NCBI GenBank assembly: GCA_023410575.1
Contig: JAEYPP010000083.1
Span: 11,248 to 75,247 of the forward strand
From: Bacillota bacterium
GTDB taxonomy: Bacteria > Bacillota > Clostridia > Lachnospirales > Lachnospiraceae
Direction: 5' to 3'
DNA: 64,000 nt
The translations under genes were made by a program, and so were the position numbers. The notes below the pieces were generated by a model. That model did no database searches. It had not been told where the DNA came from and saw only the letters and a list, made by a program, of their open reading frames with translations. Below are positions 9,017 through 17,744 of the stretch, one piece after another (the stretch's first letter is position 1; each line of letters starts with the position of its first letter).

Positions 9017-9044
9017 ATTGTACCATAATATTCTTTTTTGTCAA
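9017..9044 (-). promoter_or_regulatory. Promoter of the ABC-F gene
   Basis: Minus-strand TTGACA (9044-9039), 16-base spacer, extended -10 TGG-TACAAT (9022-9017). Predicted start near 9010, leaving a ~340-nt leader. Confidence 0.75.
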
Positions 9045-9057
9045 TTCATAAGAGTAT

Positions 9058-9097
9058 GAACGAAGAGTGATGGTAATATTTCCATCACCCTTCGTTC
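9058..9097. terminator. Strong hairpin between channel gene and ABC-F promoter
   Basis: Arms GAACGAAGAGTGATGG and CCATCACCCTTCGTTC (one mismatch), eight-base loop. On the plus strand TTTTAATAAT follows; the minus-strand side has no U-run. It lies downstream of the RCK channel gene and may end its transcript. The stem sequence resembles the outer stem of the element at 45335-45433. Confidence 0.55.
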
Positions 9098-9216
9098 TTT
9101 TAATAATATTTAGTTACTGCAACAACCACTTTTATGTACATAAACGGTGAAATTACACTAAGATATCTCTTCTCGTTGACAATCAGATAATAATATTTAT
9201 TGCTCTTTGTTGAATA

Positions 9217-11094
9217 TTAATTATTATCTTCAGCAATTACAATCAGATAATCATTTTCAGTGAAAGAAACTAGCTCGGATTTTTTTGGATTTGTTACAAT
9301 TTCAATTCCATCTTCTGTGTCTTTTTTATAGCCTACTGCAACTTCATTGCGTCTTCTTGCAATCTCTGTAATTGTATAGAAGTCCATTTCGGTATTAAGT
9401 TTCACATAACGAGATGCCTTCTTCATATATACCTCAGAACCATCTGAATCTAAAAGATCTTCAAATAGTAGAGTCAAATCTCTGTTCTCAGATACCTGAG
9501 TAATGATAAGATTAGTGATTGTGCTACCAACTACGAAATCGTTTACATTTGCAACCTTAGCCAACTTCTGATTGCTAACAGAACACATTTCACTTGTGAT
9601 GTTAAAATCACGATTCCACTTCTTTTCAATATCTCTAAGCTGTATTAATAATAAAAGTGTCTTTGAGTCGGCGGAATCAATATCGGTCTCTAGATCACTT
9701 AATAGGAGAATATCTTCGGTTGAATCCTCAATAAGTGCTTCTATGTCAGAACGATTGTAGATGTCACATTGACTTTGTTCTACGATAATATTCTCATATT
9801 TCGAATCCTGCAAAAAGTCCTCTGGAAAATCTGTATTCGCTACGATTATTTTTGTTCCTTGTACTACATAGTGATCAAACTCCTCTAAAATATTAGGAAG
9901 AAGGCGATTATAGCCTAGAATGAGAAGTTGTTTATTCTCTTCTTCAGGTCCATGGTTATTAGGAGTCATTGGAGATAAATCAATCTTTGGAACTTGATTC
10001 ATAGGCTTTGAGGTATCATCGTCCTCTGCTAGATGTATTACCATGTCTGTAGCGTCTAATAATGTATCCATCGGAGGATTTAGCATTACTTTATCGCCCT
10101 GTTTCAAACCTACAACAATAGACTTCTCAAATAAATTCAATATGTCTCCAAACGTCTTTCCAGCAAGTTCTGGAAAGTTTTCGAAATAGAATTCATCTCC
10201 ATCATAGTCAAAGAACTCAGTAAGAACAAGAGAAAGACCTGGTTGTCTACAAGTATGAGCCATAATTCTGGATACCGTGTCCTCAAAGAATAATACTTCA
10301 GCCTTTCCTTCTCCTGCAATTTTAGCTGCATCTAAGTTGGCTTTGTTATGTATCATAGAAGTAATATGCATGTCATTGTCAAATGCATTTTTACTCTTTA
10401 AATAGTTAACAGATGCAAGGATAATCTTAAGTACAGAAAAATCATCATCTTGGTTAATGATGACCGATTTACAATTTTCTATAGCGGCTCTTTCTAGTAG
10501 AAAGGATTCGGTTAATTTGCCTGATTTGCAGATAACTCTAGTAGTCTTAAAGTCTTCTATATGGCCTTTTATGCTTTCTTCCATTACTTCCTTTTCTTCT
10601 TCGCCTAAAACAACAATACAATTTTTTTTCTTGTTTTCTCCTGCTATGATCAACTCAGATAAAATCGAATAAATGCTATCATTAAATCCAATAACTACCG
10701 TATGTCCTGTCTCAATTACTTTTGATGTTCCTTTTCTTAAATCATTCAATTTTTGCTCAAAACCAGTGCTAATAATACCAATTAAGATACTAGTGATAAA
10801 AATACCACAGACAGTAACAACTGCCATTAAGACTACATACCAAACATTCGAAGTATCGTCTCCCGCTAAGGTTCCTGCATCAATTGCATGCATCAAGCTT
10901 TGCCATATTGAATTACCTGTTGATAGTTCCATGTTAGCTACAGTGCCAAGAATACCTGCAATTACTACTACAATCGCAGTAATTAAAAATAGCATTTCAA
11001 CAAGAGCAATGGTACCTCTAGACATAAGGTTATCAAATCGATAACGTAATTTGTCCTTAAAACTTGGCCCATTTTTTTTGGTGTTTTTCTTCAT
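9217..11094 (-). CDS. CASTOR/POLLUX-like ion channel with RCK domains
   Basis: 625 residues from the ATG at 11094, which has AAAGGAG seven bases upstream; an in-frame ATG at 11124 lies almost on the predicted transcription start and lacks a ribosome site. Two membrane segments (~30-54 and ~85-107) flank a pore-like stretch, followed by tandem Rossmann RCK/TrkA-N-like domains: one starts at VIETGHTVVIGFNDS, another at KQLLILGYNRLLPNI. This matches the family of plant CASTOR/POLLUX (SYM8) channels and their bacterial relatives. It probably forms a tetrameric, ligand-gated cation channel in the membrane; ion and ligand cannot be told from sequence. Confidence 0.78.
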   Translation of the reverse strand: MKKNTKKNGPSFKDKLRYRFDNLMSRGTIALVEMLFLITAIVVVIAGILGTVANMELSTGNSIWQSLMHAIDAGTLAGDDTSNVWYVVLMAVVTVCGIFITSILIGIISTGFEQKLNDLRKGTSKVIETGHTVVIGFNDSIYSILSELIIAGENKKKNCIVVLGEEEKEVMEESIKGHIEDFKTTRVICKSGKLTESFLLERAAIENCKSVIINQDDDFSVLKIILASVNYLKSKNAFDNDMHITSMIHNKANLDAAKIAGEGKAEVLFFEDTVSRIMAHTCRQPGLSLVLTEFFDYDGDEFYFENFPELAGKTFGDILNLFEKSIVVGLKQGDKVMLNPPMDTLLDATDMVIHLAEDDDTSKPMNQVPKIDLSPMTPNNHGPEEENKQLLILGYNRLLPNILEEFDHYVVQGTKIIVANTDFPEDFLQDSKYENIIVEQSQCDIYNRSDIEALIEDSTEDILLLSDLETDIDSADSKTLLLLIQLRDIEKKWNRDFNITSEMCSVSNQKLAKVANVNDFVVGSTITNLIITQVSENRDLTLLFEDLLDSDGSEVYMKKASRYVKLNTEMDFYTITEIARRRNEVAVGYKKDTEDGIEIVTNPKKSELVSFTENDYLIVIAEDNN

Positions 11095-11133
11095 TTTTCT
11101 TCTCCTTTTTACTTTTTCCAACATATATTTACT

Positions 11134-11139
11134 ATTATA
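11134..11139 (-). promoter_or_regulatory. -10 element of the RCK channel gene
   Basis: TATAAT on the minus strand, about 40 bases before the ATG at 11094. The -35 is poor (TTTATT at 17 bp). The predicted start near 11127 argues against the upstream ATG at 11124. Confidence 0.5.
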
Positions 11140-11220
11140 CTATAAAACTGGAAAAAAATAAACATTAGATTTACAAATAATGTAGAATATTCATGCAGTC
11201 CCCCTTAACTTTTGGTTTCA

Positions 11221-11298
11221 AAAAGAAAGAGCTGTATCTTATATTTTCGGAGTAACAATGTAATACAGCGAAAATATAAAATACAACTCTTTCTTTTT
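11221..11298 (-). terminator. Large dyad ending the V-ATPase operon
   Basis: A ~28-base arm (11221-11248) pairs imperfectly with 11270-11298; the outer part AAAAGAAAGAG/CTCTTTCTTTTT is clean. The central part (TTTTCGGAGTAAC ... ATACAGCGAAAATATA) matches the core of the element at 45335-45433. Confidence 0.7.
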
Positions 11299-11340
11299 CA
11301 TAGCCTGAGGCTGTCGTTGAGTAACAGTACCTTCAAACTT

Positions 11341-12012
11341 TTATGAAATTGCCTCTTCTTTCTCCTTGTAATGATGCGTCTTTTCTAACATCATATCCTT
11401 CACCTTCATTAATCGAATCTGAGTAGAACGCTCATTCTCATCGAGTTTCATTACAATGTATTTGATTTTTTCTTCCATGTCAGGAATCATAACATGTTCT
11501 AGTGCATTTACACGGCGACGTGTACTTTCAATTTCCGCTGCCATCAACTGACAAGCTTTTTCTACTTCTGCCAATCGTAGCATATCCGGTAATATGTCTG
11601 CTAAGGATTTAATCGAATCATCTAAATCACTGGATGTATACGCTAAGCCGTAACAGTAAATATCGTTGGGATCTGCTGTACGTGTCGTCACACTATAGAC
11701 AGGAATATCGACACTCATAATATTTTTGGAAGAGACCTCTAGATTAACTCCTTGGCGTGGGGCCATTAATGCTACATTTAACACTTCCTCTTCCATTCCA
11801 GCACGAGCTAGAACCAGACGCTGATTGGCACCAGCGATGGCAAGTTCCACTTCTTTACGCAAGGCACGACATTCACGTATGAGCATAAGAAACTGTCTCA
11901 TTAATTCATCTCGTTTATCCTTTAAAAGTTTATGACCTCTCCTAGCGGTAGTAAGTTTCTTCTTAAGCCTGGTCAGTTCCATTCTGGTAGGATTTACTTG
12001 TGTTTTAGCCAT
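11341..12012 (-). CDS. ntpD: V-type ATPase subunit D
   Basis: 223 residues, typical for the D subunit. It starts with the family block KTQVNPTRMELTRLKKKLTTARRGHKLLKDKRDELMR in shortened form (residues 3-40) and has long N- and C-terminal helices that form the antiparallel coiled coil of the central rotor shaft inside the A3B3 head. Last gene of the operon, 28 bases after ntpB; AAAGGAGG lies about 11 bases before the ATG. The large dyad at 11221-11298 follows. Confidence 0.96.
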   Translation of the reverse strand: MAKTQVNPTRMELTRLKKKLTTARRGHKLLKDKRDELMRQFLMLIRECRALRKEVELAIAGANQRLVLARAGMEEEVLNVALMAPRQGVNLEVSSKNIMSVDIPVYSVTTRTADPNDIYCYGLAYTSSDLDDSIKSLADILPDMLRLAEVEKACQLMAAEIESTRRRVNALEHVMIPDMEEKIKYIVMKLDENERSTQIRLMKVKDMMLEKTHHYKEKEEAIS

Positions 12013-12040
12013 ATCAACTTAAGCCTCCTTTCCTACCCAT

Positions 12041-13417
12041 TTATTTTGCTGGATGATAATATTGATCCAAAAATTCATCCTTAATACGTTTTAATTCTGT
12101 ACGTGGTAAGATACCAAGAAGTTCCCATCCGAGTTCTAAGGTTTCCTCAATATTACGGTTTTGTTCAAAGCCTTGGGATACATACTCTTTTTCGAAGCGC
12201 TCCGCGAATTCAGCATACAGCTTATCCATGTCTGTCAAAGCCGCCTCACCTAATACAACCATGAGTTCCTTTGCTTCTTTTCCACGAGCATATGCAGCAA
12301 ATAACTGATTCATCGTATTCGCATGGTCAGCACGAGTCTTACCCTCACCAATACCCTTGTCCTTTAGACGAGACAAACTAGGTAGTACGTCGATTGGAGG
12401 CATAACAGCTTGACGGTATAACTCACGACTTAAGATAATCTGTCCTTCTGTAATATATCCGGTAAGGTCTGGAATTGGATGTGTCTTGTCATCCTCAGGC
12501 ATTGTAAGAATCGGAATCATTGTAATACTTCCTTTTTTACCTTTTTTACGACCGGCACGTTCATATAAAGAAGCAAGGTCAGTATACATATAACCTGGAT
12601 AACCACGACGTCCTGGAACTTCTTTACGAGCCGCAGATACCTCACGAAGAGAATCGGCATAGTTCGTAATATCCGTCATTATAACAAGAACGTGCATATC
12701 CTTTTCAAATGCTAAATATTCCGCTGCAGTTAATGCCATACGTGGAGTTGCAATACGTTCTACTGCAGGGTCATTCGCTAGATTGATAAACATAACCGAA
12801 CGGTCAATGGCACCAGTCTCTTTAAAACTTTCGATAAAGAAATTGGCCTCCTCAAATGTAATACCCATCGCTGCAAAAACTACCGCAAACGGTTCGTTCG
12901 TTCCACGTACTTTTGCTTGACGTGCAATCTGTGCAGCTAATTCTGCATGTGGCAAACCACTTGCTGAAAAGATTGGAAGCTTTTGTCCACGTACAAGTGT
13001 ATTCAAACCATCAATAGCAGAAACACCTGTTTGAATAAATTCTTGTGGATAAGTTCTTGCTGCTGGATTCATTGGTAAACCGTTGATATCCAATCTGTCT
13101 TCTGGAAGGATTTCTGGGCCATCATCGATTGGACGACCAAGGCCATCGAATACACGGCTAAGCATATCAAGGGATACACCAAGTTCCATTGTTCTTCCAA
13201 GAAAACGTACTTTACTTTCTGCAAGATTGATACCAGTTGTATTTTCAAACAACTGAACCAATGCATTGCCACCATCAATCTCTAGTACCTTACAACGACG
13301 TTTTTCGCCATTCGATAACTCGATCTCACCTAATTCATTGTAGCAAACATGTTCTACACCTTTAACAAGCATAAGAGGACCGGCTACTTCTTGTATTGTT
13401 CTATATTCTTTTGGCAT
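12041..13417 (-). CDS. ntpB: V-type ATPase subunit B (non-catalytic)
   Basis: 458 residues. Beta-barrel domain from YRTIQEVAGPLM, nucleotide-fold domain without a P-loop, and the conserved stretch VPGRRGYPGYMYTDLASLYERAG, with an Arg that completes the active site of the neighbouring A subunit. The protein alternates with A in the cytoplasmic A3B3 ring. It starts two bases after the ntpA stop with GGGAGGAG inside the end of ntpA, so the two are probably translationally coupled and made in equal amounts. Confidence 0.97.
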   Translation of the reverse strand: MPKEYRTIQEVAGPLMLVKGVEHVCYNELGEIELSNGEKRRCKVLEIDGGNALVQLFENTTGINLAESKVRFLGRTMELGVSLDMLSRVFDGLGRPIDDGPEILPEDRLDINGLPMNPAARTYPQEFIQTGVSAIDGLNTLVRGQKLPIFSASGLPHAELAAQIARQAKVRGTNEPFAVVFAAMGITFEEANFFIESFKETGAIDRSVMFINLANDPAVERIATPRMALTAAEYLAFEKDMHVLVIMTDITNYADSLREVSAARKEVPGRRGYPGYMYTDLASLYERAGRKKGKKGSITMIPILTMPEDDKTHPIPDLTGYITEGQIILSRELYRQAVMPPIDVLPSLSRLKDKGIGEGKTRADHANTMNQLFAAYARGKEAKELMVVLGEAALTDMDKLYAEFAERFEKEYVSQGFEQNRNIEETLELGWELLGILPRTELKRIKDEFLDQYYHPAK

Positions 13418-13419
13418 AA

Positions 13420-15195
13420 TCAGTCCTCTCCTCCCTTACATTCATTTAATTCTCTTGAAAGCTCGGCTACGATATTATCATATTCTTCATCAAGTTTGTC
13501 CTCGGTCGTATATTTATAACGACCAATCTTTTCACGAACTGGTAAGGATGAAATCTCATCGATTGAGATTCCTGCCTTTAATCCTTCTAAGGATAAATCA
13601 TAGAATTTTAAAACAAGGTTCATCATATGATATTGCTTCGCTAGAGAAGAATAAGTATCTACCTCATGGAATGCATCCTGGTGTAAAAAGTCTTCACGAA
13701 TGGATCTTGCAGCCTCTAATTTCAGACGGTCTGGTGCAGATAATGCATCCATTCCGACTAACTGTACAATTTCTTGTAAACCTGCTTCATCACTCAAAAG
13801 TGCCATAATTCGGCTTCTGCTACCATTCCAGTCGCCACCTGCAGCCTGATTGAACCATTTATACATATTATTTACGTATAAAGAATAGCTAGTTAACCAA
13901 TTGATTGCTGGGAAATGACGTTTATATGCAAGATTGGAATCCAATCCCCAGAATACTTTAACAATTCGAAGGGTTGCCTGAGATACTGGTTCGGAGATAT
14001 CACCACCTGGAGGAGATACCGCTCCAATAACCGACAATGCGCCTTCTCTACCTTCAGTACCTAATGAAATAACGCGACCAGCACGCTCATAAAACTGAGC
14101 AAGACGGCTTCCAAGATATGCAGGATAACCTTCTTCACCTGGCATCTCTTCAAGACGACCACTCATCTCACGTAATGCCTCTGCCCATCTAGAAGTAGAA
14201 TCTGCCATTAAAGCAACGGAAAATCCCATATCTCTAAAATACTCTGCAATTGTAATACCAACATAGATGGATGCTTCTCGTGCGGCAACTGGCATATCCG
14301 ATGTATTGGCGATTAATACCGTACGTTCCATGAGGGAATGTCCAGTTTTAGGATCTTTTAGCTCTGGAAATTCATTTAATACGTCGGTCATCTCGTTTCC
14401 ACGTTCTCCACAACCTATGTAAACAACAATATCTGCTTCCGCCCATTTTGCTAACTGATGCTGTACTACTGTTTTACCACTTCCGAAAGGTCCTGGAACT
14501 GCAGCAGTTCCACCTTTTGCAATTGGAAACAGTGCATCAATAACTCTTTGTCCAGTAATCAAAGGCATATCTGGTGGCAATTTCTTTTGATATGGACGTT
14601 GCTTACGAACCGGCCACTTTTGCATCATACTAATTTCTTCTGTCTTACCATCCTCTTTTAAAAGAGTAGCTACTGCTTCTAAAATCGTAAAATCTCCTTC
14701 GTTGATTGAAGTGATCTCACCTTTCATTCCGTTTGGAATCATAATCTTTTGAACTACAATATCTGTTTCCTGAACGGTACCTATGATATCCCCACCTATG
14801 ACTTTTGTTCCAGCTGTCACAGTCGGTTTAAAATGCCATTTTTTATTGCGGTCCAAAGCTGGAATCTCCACTCCACGCGTTAGATTACTTCCGGTCTGTT
14901 CCATAATCTCTACGAGAGGTCTTTGAATCCCATCAAAAATACTTCCAATTAGTCCAGGTCCAAGTTCTACTGACAATGGTGCTCCAGTTGATTCTACTGG
15001 TTCTCCTGGTCCAAGGCCTGATGTTTCCTCGTACACCTGTACGGAGGCTTGGTCTCCATGTATTTCGATAATCTCCCCGATTAGTCTTTGCTGACTAACA
15101 CGGACAACATCGAACATGTTTGCATTGCGCATTCCATCAGCGATAACTAATGGCCCGGCAACCTTTTTTATTGTTCCTGTATTCAATCTATTCAC
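13420..15195 (-). CDS. ntpA: V-type ATPase subunit A (catalytic)
   Basis: 591 residues. Walker A GPFGSGKT at 235-242, the A-subunit non-homologous insert (~115-195), and the catalytic-domain block MPGEEGYPAYLGSRLAQFYERAG (shown as residues around 350). It hydrolyses or makes ATP in the A3B3 head. The start is a GTG at 15195 with AGAAG upstream; a TTG three codons later is the alternative. 94 bases separate it from ntpG, the second largest gap in the operon, without a clear terminator. Confidence 0.97.
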   Translation of the reverse strand: MNRLNTGTIKKVAGPLVIADGMRNANMFDVVRVSQQRLIGEIIEIHGDQASVQVYEETSGLGPGEPVESTGAPLSVELGPGLIGSIFDGIQRPLVEIMEQTGSNLTRGVEIPALDRNKKWHFKPTVTAGTKVIGGDIIGTVQETDIVVQKIMIPNGMKGEITSINEGDFTILEAVATLLKEDGKTEEISMMQKWPVRKQRPYQKKLPPDMPLITGQRVIDALFPIAKGGTAAVPGPFGSGKTVVQHQLAKWAEADIVVYIGCGERGNEMTDVLNEFPELKDPKTGHSLMERTVLIANTSDMPVAAREASIYVGITIAEYFRDMGFSVALMADSTSRWAEALREMSGRLEEMPGEEGYPAYLGSRLAQFYERAGRVISLGTEGREGALSVIGAVSPPGGDISEPVSQATLRIVKVFWGLDSNLAYKRHFPAINWLTSYSLYVNNMYKWFNQAAGGDWNGSRSRIMALLSDEAGLQEIVQLVGMDALSAPDRLKLEAARSIREDFLHQDAFHEVDTYSSLAKQYHMMNLVLKFYDLSLEGLKAGISIDEISSLPVREKIGRYKYTTEDKLDEEYDNIVAELSRELNECKGGED

Positions 15196-15289
15196 CTGCT
15201 TCTTCTATAGTTTTTATACAAGTAAAATTTACCTTGATAGAAATAAAGACATTTATTGTAATCCTAATGGGACAAAACATATTACAATA

Positions 15290-15613
15290 TTACTTGTCTT
15301 GAATAATATCCGAACCAACTGCCTGTTCTACCATTTTCTTTAATTCTGCCATTCCTGCACCCGTATTCCCTGAAGTGCCAGGAATTGGGATAATTGCAGG
15401 GATCATGAGCTTTTTGTAGCGATTAATCTCATCTTTTAATGCTTCCTGCAGTTCTTCTGTAACATAAATTACGGCATAACTTCCATCGGCCAGTTTTCTT
15501 AACAAATGGGCTGACTCTTCTATCTTTAGCGAGTCCGTAGGAAAGGTTTCAAGCCCAAGTGCTGCCAGAGCATATATGCTGTCCCGATTTCCTAATACAG
15601 CTACTCTATACAT
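15290..15613 (-). CDS. ntpG: V-type ATPase subunit F (NtpG)
   Basis: 107 residues, Rossmann-like (YRVAVLGNRDSIYALAALGL; YAVIYVTEEL; PAIIPIPGTSGNTG). In E. hirae nomenclature NtpG is the F subunit, bound to the D shaft in the central stalk. It overlaps the end of ntpC by eight bases; GGGAGATGT precedes its ATG, indicating coupling. Confidence 0.94.
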   Translation of the reverse strand: MYRVAVLGNRDSIYALAALGLETFPTDSLKIEESAHLLRKLADGSYAVIYVTEELQEALKDEINRYKKLMIPAIIPIPGTSGNTGAGMAELKKMVEQAVGSDIIQDK

Positions 15614-16571
15614 ACATCTCCCTCAGTCTTTCCCGAATGGATTCTTCGGACATATGATTTATCTTACCTGATAGAAGAATCCGTACGCATTTGATTTCAT
15701 TTTCTCGTGCCAATATGTATGCTGCCAAAGGCTCAATCGTAAATGGATTGTATTTCTGTGGCTTAATAAACCGAATTAATCGATCATCACACCACTTTTC
15801 GAATGCGGAAGGTGAGGTCTGAATTGCCTCAATAGCATCTGCATACGCGGTTGTCTTAAGATATTCATAGATTGCATCCATCCCTTGAAGCACTGCACTA
15901 GAAAGTTGATGAGTATCAATCGAATCACAAGATACGAAAGCCTTTTCTAAAAACTGTAACGATTTTTTCATCTTACAGCTTCGAAGAGCAATATTTATAT
16001 TAGCTACTGCTACTTTTAATTCCACATATCCCGCAAATAGATCACTTTTTAGACTTTTTCCTGCAGCATAAGTTTTCTCCAGTGAAGCCTTATCTAGGAT
16101 TACGTCACATAACTGACTGTCGCCACCTTTTAGCAAAGCATCGTAAGCCTCCTGACCACAAGTTTGCATATCGACTGGAAGCGTTGAAAAGTCATGGGCT
16201 TTTACTGCCTCTAAGATTTTACTCCAAGGTAATGTTCCATTATCTTTGTATATATGAGGAATCTCGTTATGTGTACATACCTGCTTGATTGCAGCCTTTA
16301 AGTTATGAAAATCATTTTCATACAGGAAAACATGAAAGACAGATTGATTCTCCACCAGTTCTTTCATAAGCGCCCAAGTTTTTTCTCGCTCTGCTATTAG
16401 GATTTCTTCTGCAACTTTTCCTTCACAATCCCAGCCGCAGTCTGATAAGATTCTAACGCAATCCTCATATTTCTTACAGGACAATAACTGTTCCATGCAT
16501 TTGAAATCTAGCAGGGTCATTTCTTTTGAGCGAATTCGCGCGACAGCGTAAATGTACTGATTTTCTGCCAT
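15606..16571 (-). CDS. ntpC: V-type ATPase subunit C (central-stalk socket)
   Basis: 321 residues from the ATG at 16571, chosen because GGAGA lies six bases upstream; the in-frame GTG at 16592 has none. N-terminus MAENQYIYAVARIRSKEM and the repeated three-domain helical layout fit the C/AC39 (d) family, which sits between the rotor ring and the D/F shaft. 74 bases after ntpE, overlapping ntpG by eight. Confidence 0.94.
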   Translation of the reverse strand: MAENQYIYAVARIRSKEMTLLDFKCMEQLLSCKKYEDCVRILSDCGWDCEGKVAEEILIAEREKTWALMKELVENQSVFHVFLYENDFHNLKAAIKQVCTHNEIPHIYKDNGTLPWSKILEAVKAHDFSTLPVDMQTCGQEAYDALLKGGDSQLCDVILDKASLEKTYAAGKSLKSDLFAGYVELKVAVANINIALRSCKMKKSLQFLEKAFVSCDSIDTHQLSSAVLQGMDAIYEYLKTTAYADAIEAIQTSPSAFEKWCDDRLIRFIKPQKYNPFTIEPLAAYILARENEIKCVRILLSGKINHMSEESIRERLREMYV

Positions 16572-16645
16572 CTTGGTTCTCCATTCCCGCACTATTATGT
16601 AATCAAGCTATCACCTGTCTGTGCGTTAACAGGTCAACGCCTATT

Positions 16646-17218
16646 CTAAAAAATTAATCTAACAATTTGATCTTGAAGGTTATCTCGGTTTGCTGATAAT
16701 AGCGCTTCAAAGGAACAATTCTGCTCTATATCTCCATAACTTAATAAGAAACCACCATTTAGTTTGGCTGACTCTTTCGATATAGTAATCTGTCGTTTTT
16801 TTAGTTCATCCATAAAAAATTCTGGTATACGATCTAAGTCTTGTTGAGACAAGTGAATCGTTCCATTCTCTTCTAATGCATAACGATCAACCATACGTAA
16901 CAACAACTCGAAGTATTCCTTTCGTGGTAGCTGTTGCATCGTATTGATGGCTTCATCAAATATTTGTTGTATGATCTGCTGTTTTGCCTCAAGTAACATT
17001 TTTCTTTCTTGTAGACTTGCAGCTGACTCACCACGTATTAGTACCTGTTTCACTTGTTCATCTGCTTGTTCCATTGCCGCTATGTAAGCAGATTCTAATC
17101 TAATCTTTGCATCGGCTAGAATCTTTTCGGCCTCTATTTTGCTTTGCGCTATTTGTTCATCTGCAGCAGCTTGTGCCTCCTGCATAATTTGTTCAACTAT
17201 TTTTTCCAGTCCGGTCAT
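16646..17218 (-). CDS. ntpE: V-type ATPase subunit E (peripheral stalk)
   Basis: 190 residues. The N-terminal ~90 residues are an Ala/Glu/Gln-rich coiled coil (IMQEAQAAADEQIAQSKIEA), the rest a small globular domain, as in the E subunit, which pairs with the H/G-type coiled-coil protein to form the outer stalks. AGGAG precedes the ATG; 52 bases after ntpK. Confidence 0.93.
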   Translation of the reverse strand: MTGLEKIVEQIMQEAQAAADEQIAQSKIEAEKILADAKIRLESAYIAAMEQADEQVKQVLIRGESAASLQERKMLLEAKQQIIQQIFDEAINTMQQLPRKEYFELLLRMVDRYALEENGTIHLSQQDLDRIPEFFMDELKKRQITISKESAKLNGGFLLSYGDIEQNCSFEALLSANRDNLQDQIVRLIF

Positions 17219-17270
17219 TATTAGTCTCCTAACTGTATCGAATGATTAGACATAAGTGTGTCTATCCTAT

Positions 17271-17744
17271 TTACTTGATTCCTGTTACAGCTAACATAGA
17301 AATTAACAATGCAAGAATCGCATAAGTTTCAACCATAGCAGGTAAAATCATAGCTTTACCAAACTGGTCTGGTTTTTTAGCTACCATCGCAATACTGGCA
17401 ACGGATGTTTTTGCTTGGTGAATTGCTGAAGCATAACCAACAACTGCCATAGGGAGACAAGCAAGAAAATATTCAAATCCCTGTGCTAATGTAATAGTCA
17501 CATCACCACCACCGATAATACCAATTCTTGATAATGTAATGAATGCAATTAACAATCCGTAGATACCCTGTGTACCTGGTAGAAGTTGTAAAATTAAAAC
17601 TTTTGAAAATAAGGATGGTTCCTCAGTTAGAACTCCAGCAGCTGCCTGGCCACCCATTCCAACACCCTTAGCAGAACCCCATCCTGCAAATAAAGCTGCA
17701 CTAACTGCGCCTAATACTGCTAATACGATACCAAATTCATTCAT
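17271..17744 (-). CDS. ntpK: V-type ATPase rotor subunit K, Na+-type
   Basis: 157 residues, four membrane helices formed by two fused hairpins, the 16-kDa type of rotor subunit. Ion-site residues known in E. hirae NtpK are all present: LLPGTQG gives L55, T58 and Q59 (equivalent to L61/T64/Q65), then Q110 in AIHQAK and the carrier E139 in PAMVETYA. This ligand set is that of a Na+-binding ring, so the complex probably moves Na+; this is inferred from conserved residues. AAAGGAG lies inside the end of ntpI and the genes overlap by eight bases. Confidence 0.95.
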   Translation of the reverse strand: MNEFGIVLAVLGAVSAALFAGWGSAKGVGMGGQAAAGVLTEEPSLFSKVLILQLLPGTQGIYGLLIAFITLSRIGIIGGGDVTITLAQGFEYFLACLPMAVVGYASAIHQAKTSVASIAMVAKKPDQFGKAMILPAMVETYAILALLISMLAVTGIK

